Below, piece by piece: positions 7,282-9,561 of a stretch of DNA of 9,561 nucleotides (positions are counted from its first letter, which is position 1; every line of letters starts with the position of its first letter). The notes below the pieces were generated by a model. It was not told the DNA's origin. It saw nothing but the letters and a program-made list of their open reading frames with translations, and did not search any database. This stretch comes from Verrucomicrobia bacterium 12-59-8 (lineage in GTDB: Bacteria > Verrucomicrobiota > Verrucomicrobiae > Verrucomicrobiales > Verrucomicrobiaceae): contig NCCR01000157.1 of assembly GCA_002279765.1 (NCBI GenBank), positions 1-9,561 on the forward strand, read 5' to 3'. The translations under genes were made by a program, and so were the position numbers.

Positions 7282-7576
7282 GGCCAAGTCTCCTCTTGAG
7301 TGAGTTTGCAAATCGAGGGCAGTCGAAGCGAAGTGAGCGGGCCAGTGTGCCGAAAGTGGTTTCGACACCATTCAAAAGATTGCGAGCTGCTCTTCTGAGG
7401 CCCTGCTCATGTCCGAACCAGTCAACTCCAGCCAGAAAGAGGCAGACGGCGGCCATTTCCTGCTTTTCGATGCGGTCAAAGCCAGTCCACGCATCCTCGC
7501 AGAACTCCCCGCGCTGGATGGCGCAGAAATGGAGGAGTTCGGACTCAGATTCGCGGGTCATGACGGCTGAAAACAC
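7274..7576 (-). CDS. Small unknown protein paired with the nucleotidyltransferase
   Basis: A 100-residue frame from GTG, or 95 residues from the ATG at 7561. I do not recognise it. The GTG shares its first base with the last base of the sdhA stop (TAGTG), and the gene ends 8 bases inside the nucleotidyltransferase start (ATGCATAG). It therefore fills the sdhA-nucleotidyltransferase gap exactly with coupled junctions at both ends, which is the main argument that it is real. It is mixed in composition, mostly helical by eye, with four Cys (18, 26, 45, 86), a hydrophobic stretch MAAVCLFLAGVDWF (41-54) and a basic C-terminal half with RRAAR (61-65) and KRRLGHA (94-100). No signal peptide, clear helix-turn-helix or HEPN R-x4-6-H motif is seen. 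In AbiE-like pairs the regulator gene precedes the nucleotidyltransferase, so an antitoxin or partner role is a reasonable guess, not shown. Confidence 0.62.
   Translation of the reverse strand: MFSAVMTRESESELLHFCAIQRGEFCEDAWTGFDRIEKQEMAAVCLFLAGVDWFGHEQGLRRAARNLLNGVETTFGTLARSLRFDCPRFANSLKRRLGHA
7290..7295 (-). promoter_or_regulatory. Strong ribosome-binding site of the nucleotidyltransferase gene
   Basis: GAGGAG, eight bases before the ATG at 7281, within a longer AGAGGAGA purine run. It decides the start of the nucleotidyltransferase and lies inside the 3' end of the small upstream gene. It stands out because neither sdhA nor sdhB has a visible Shine-Dalgarno. Confidence 0.75.
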
Positions 7577-9492
7577 TATTTGTAGCTGCGGACGGCGAGG
7601 TGGACTTCGTCGAAGGTCAGGGGCTCTTTGTTGAGAGTGGGCTGACTGAGGTTGCCGGTGTATTCCCAGGCGGCGGCGTAGCTGAAGTTTTCGTCGTCGC
7701 GTTTGGCTTCGCCATCGGGGTATTGATGTTCGGTGCGGAAGTGGCCGCCGCAGCTTTCCTCGCGGTGGCGGGCGTCGAGGCAGAGCAGTTCGGCGAACTC
7801 CATGAAGTCGGCGACACGACCGGCTTTTTCGAGCTCGGGATTGGTGAAGTCGCCGCTGCCGGGAACGTTGACGTTCTGCCAGAATTCTTCACGCAGGGCA
7901 GGGATGCGGTTGATGGCTTCGGTGAGGCCTTCCTTGGTGCGAGCCATGCCGCATTTGTCCCAGACGAGGAGGCCGAGTTCGCGGTGGAAGCTGTCCACGC
8001 TGCGCTTGCCTTTGATGTTGAGGAAGCGCTTGGTCTGCGCGGTGCAGTTTTCGACGGCCTTCTTGAACTCAGGATGCTCGGTGGTGATGCTGCCGGGCTT
8101 CTGGTTGACGAGGTAATTGGCGATGGTCGTCGGGATGACGAAGTAGCCATCCGCGAGGCCCTGCATGAGCGCGCTGGCGCCGAGGCGGTTCGCGCCGTGG
8201 TCGGAGAAGTTCGCCTCGCCGAGCACGTGCAGGCCGGGGAGGTTGCTCATGAGGTTGTAGTCCACCCAGAGTCCTCCCATGGTGTAATGGACGGCAGGGT
8301 AGATGCGCATCGGGCGCTTGTAGGCGCTTTCACCGGTGATGCGCTCGTACATGTCGAAGAGGTTGCCGTAACGCTCAGCAATGGTCTTGGCACCGAACTG
8401 GCCGATGGCTTCCGCGAAGTCGAGATAGACGCCGCGTCCGCCGGGGCCGACACCGCGACCGTCATCGCAGGCTTCCTTGGCCGCACGGGAGGAGATGTCA
8501 CGCGGGGCAAGGTTGCCGAAGCTGGGGTATTTGCGTTCGAGGTAGTAGTCGCGGTCTGCTTCAGGGATTTGATCTGGGGACTTGCCGCAGTCTGCTGCAT
8601 TTTTCGGCACCCACACGCGACCGTCGTTGCGCAGGGACTCGGACATGAGCGTGAGCTTGCTCTGGTATTCACCACTGACGGGAATGCAGGTCGGGTGAAT
8701 CTGCGTGTAGCAGGGGTTGGCAAAGAATGCGCCTTTGCGGTGGGCGCGCCACGTCGCGGTGACGTTGCAGCCCATCGCGTTTGTGGACAGGTAAAAGACG
8801 TTGCCGTAACCGCCGGTGCAAAGGAGCACCGCATCACCTGCGTGCGATTCGATTTTGCCGGTGATAAGGTCGCGCGTGACGATGCCTTTGGCGTGGCCGT
8901 CCACGGTCACGAGATCGAGCATTTCCGAGCGAGGGAACATCTGGACACCGCCGCCGGCGATCTCCTTGTTCAAGGCAGAGTAAGCTCCGAGCAGGAGCTG
9001 CTGGCCGGTCTGACCACGTGCATAAAACGTGCGGCTCACCTGAGCGCCGCCGAAGGAGCGATTGGCCAGCATGCCGCCGTATTCACGGGCGAAGGGCACG
9101 CCCTGGGCGACGCATTGGTCGATGATGTTGACGCTGACTTCAGCAAGACGATGCACGTTGGCCTCACGGGCGCGGAAGTCGCCGCCTTTGACGGTGTCAT
9201 AGAAAAGACGGTGCACGCTGTCGCCGTCGTTCTGATAGTTCTTGGCCGCGTTGATGCCGCCCTGTGCTGCGATGGAGTGGGCACGACGGGCGCTGTCCTG
9301 GAAGCAGAAGCACTTCACCTTGTAGCCGAGCTCCGAGAGAGTCGCTGCTGCGGAGGAGCCTGCAAGGCCGCTGCCCACGACGAGCACGGTGAACTTGCGT
9401 TTGTTCTTCGGATTGATGAGCTTGGAGTCCTGCTTGTGCTTGGACCACTTCATGCCCATTGGGCCGGAGGGAATGTTGGAATTAAGAGACAT
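7576..9492 (-). CDS. sdhA: Succinate dehydrogenase/fumarate reductase flavoprotein subunit
   Basis: A 638-residue catalytic subunit of complex II, oxidising succinate to fumarate (or the reverse) at the cytoplasmic face of the membrane. The FAD-binding Rossmann motif is [12 protein letters not shown] (38-49; Gly40, Gly42, Gly45). [15 protein letters not shown] (69-83) contains His72, the expected site of covalent FAD attachment. The active-site region [12 protein letters not shown] (266-277) is followed by SESLRNDGR, where Arg288 matches the catalytic proton-shuttle arginine. HYTMGG (402-407) and [18 protein letters not shown] (425-442), including Arg436, complete the dicarboxylate site. Length and motifs fit the type-B SdhA of Bacteroidota/Verrucomicrobiota. 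The start ATG lies 18 bases after the sdhC stop and has no Shine-Dalgarno, only an AT-rich TTAATTTTTT upstream. Its TAG stop overlaps the GTG of the small gene. Five hand-counted rows average about 65% G+C. Confidence 0.97.
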   Translation of the reverse strand: MSLNSNIPSGPMGMKWSKHKQDSKLINPKNKRKFTVLVVGSGLAGSSAAATLSELGYKVKCFCFQDSARRAHSIAAQGGINAAKNYQNDGDSVHRLFYDTVKGGDFRAREANVHRLAEVSVNIIDQCVAQGVPFAREYGGMLANRSFGGAQVSRTFYARGQTGQQLLLGAYSALNKEIAGGGVQMFPRSEMLDLVTVDGHAKGIVTRDLITGKIESHAGDAVLLCTGGYGNVFYLSTNAMGCNVTATWRAHRKGAFFANPCYTQIHPTCIPVSGEYQSKLTLMSESLRNDGRVWVPKNAADCGKSPDQIPEADRDYYLERKYPSFGNLAPRDISSRAAKEACDDGRGVGPGGRGVYLDFAEAIGQFGAKTIAERYGNLFDMYERITGESAYKRPMRIYPAVHYTMGGLWVDYNLMSNLPGLHVLGEANFSDHGANRLGASALMQGLADGYFVIPTTIANYLVNQKPGSITTEHPEFKKAVENCTAQTKRFLNIKGKRSVDSFHRELGLLVWDKCGMARTKEGLTEAINRIPALREEFWQNVNVPGSGDFTNPELEKAGRVADFMEFAELLCLDARHREESCGGHFRTEHQYPDGEAKRDDENFSYAAAWEYTGNLSQPTLNKEPLTFDEVHLAVRSYK

Positions 9493-9510
9493 GGCGAGTC
9501 GCAGAAAAAA

Positions 9511-9561
9511 TTAACGTCCGTAGCCGAAGAAGAAGATGGCGATGGGGATGGAGCAGTTGCC
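9511..9561 (-). CDS. sdhC: C-terminal end of probable SdhC cytochrome b subunit
   Basis: The last 16 codons and TAA of a gene that enters from the right edge, ending IPIAIFFFGYGR. The hydrophobic run followed by a short basic tail suits the final transmembrane helix of a membrane protein. Identity as SdhC, the di-heme cytochrome b that anchors SdhAB in type-B complex II, comes mainly from its place 18 bases upstream of sdhA, since sdhC-sdhA-sdhB is the usual order. The residues alone do not prove the family. Confidence 0.7.
   Translation of the reverse strand, partial: GNCSIPIAIFFFGYGR

Noticed and set aside
7134..7634. 166-residue plus-strand frame across the cassette and the end of sdhA
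   Set aside because: It crosses three minus-strand genes, is Arg/Ser/Cys-rich and has no recognisable motif. The minus-strand reading has coupled junctions and a strong ribosome-binding site.

Overview
This is a gene-dense, moderately GC-rich bacterial window of about 9.6 kb. The likely source is Verrucomicrobiota, for example a Prosthecobacter/Verrucomicrobium-like genome. The basis is indirect: a type-B succinate dehydrogenase in the order sdhC-sdhA-sdhB with Bacteroidota/Verrucomicrobiota-style features in SdhB, many secreted hydrolases, an NHL-type propeller protein and few Shine-Dalgarno sequences. No rRNA, tRNA, CRISPR array or insertion sequence was seen, so the taxon is an inference.

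Left part (1-3926, all minus strand). The window opens with the N-terminus of a bitopic membrane protein (145 to 1). Before it in transcription order lies a three-gene run with gaps of 43 and 45 bases: a membrane-bound zinc metallopeptidase of the YugP type (3926 to 3231), a small secreted serine esterase (3187 to 2477) and a 728-residue secreted protein with two alpha/beta-hydrolase domains (2431 to 245). The second hydrolase domain has a full catalytic triad. The first has lost its nucleophile serine.

Middle part (4022-5888, plus strand). A 95-base divergent gap separates the metallopeptidase from two plus-strand genes 37 bases apart: a secreted NHL/six-bladed propeller protein and a Pro/Gly-rich exported protein with a helical core. 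The second gene converges on the sdh operon with only 6 bases between the stop codons.

Right part (5895-9561, minus strand). This is the sdh operon read right to left: the last codons of sdhC, then sdhA and sdhB. Between sdhA and sdhB sits an unusual two-gene cassette: a protein of about 100 residues with no recognised family, whose GTG start shares a base with the sdhA stop, and a nucleotidyltransferase-fold protein (DUF6036/AbiEii-like) with an intact GG...DxD active-site signature, overlapping the small gene by 8 bases and carrying its own strong ribosome-binding site. A toxin-antitoxin-like or regulatory pair placed inside a TCA-cycle/respiratory complex operon is the most interesting feature here.

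The sdh genes encode complex II of respiration. The left and middle genes appear to serve the cell envelope and extracellular hydrolysis. Nothing in the sequence links the two halves functionally.
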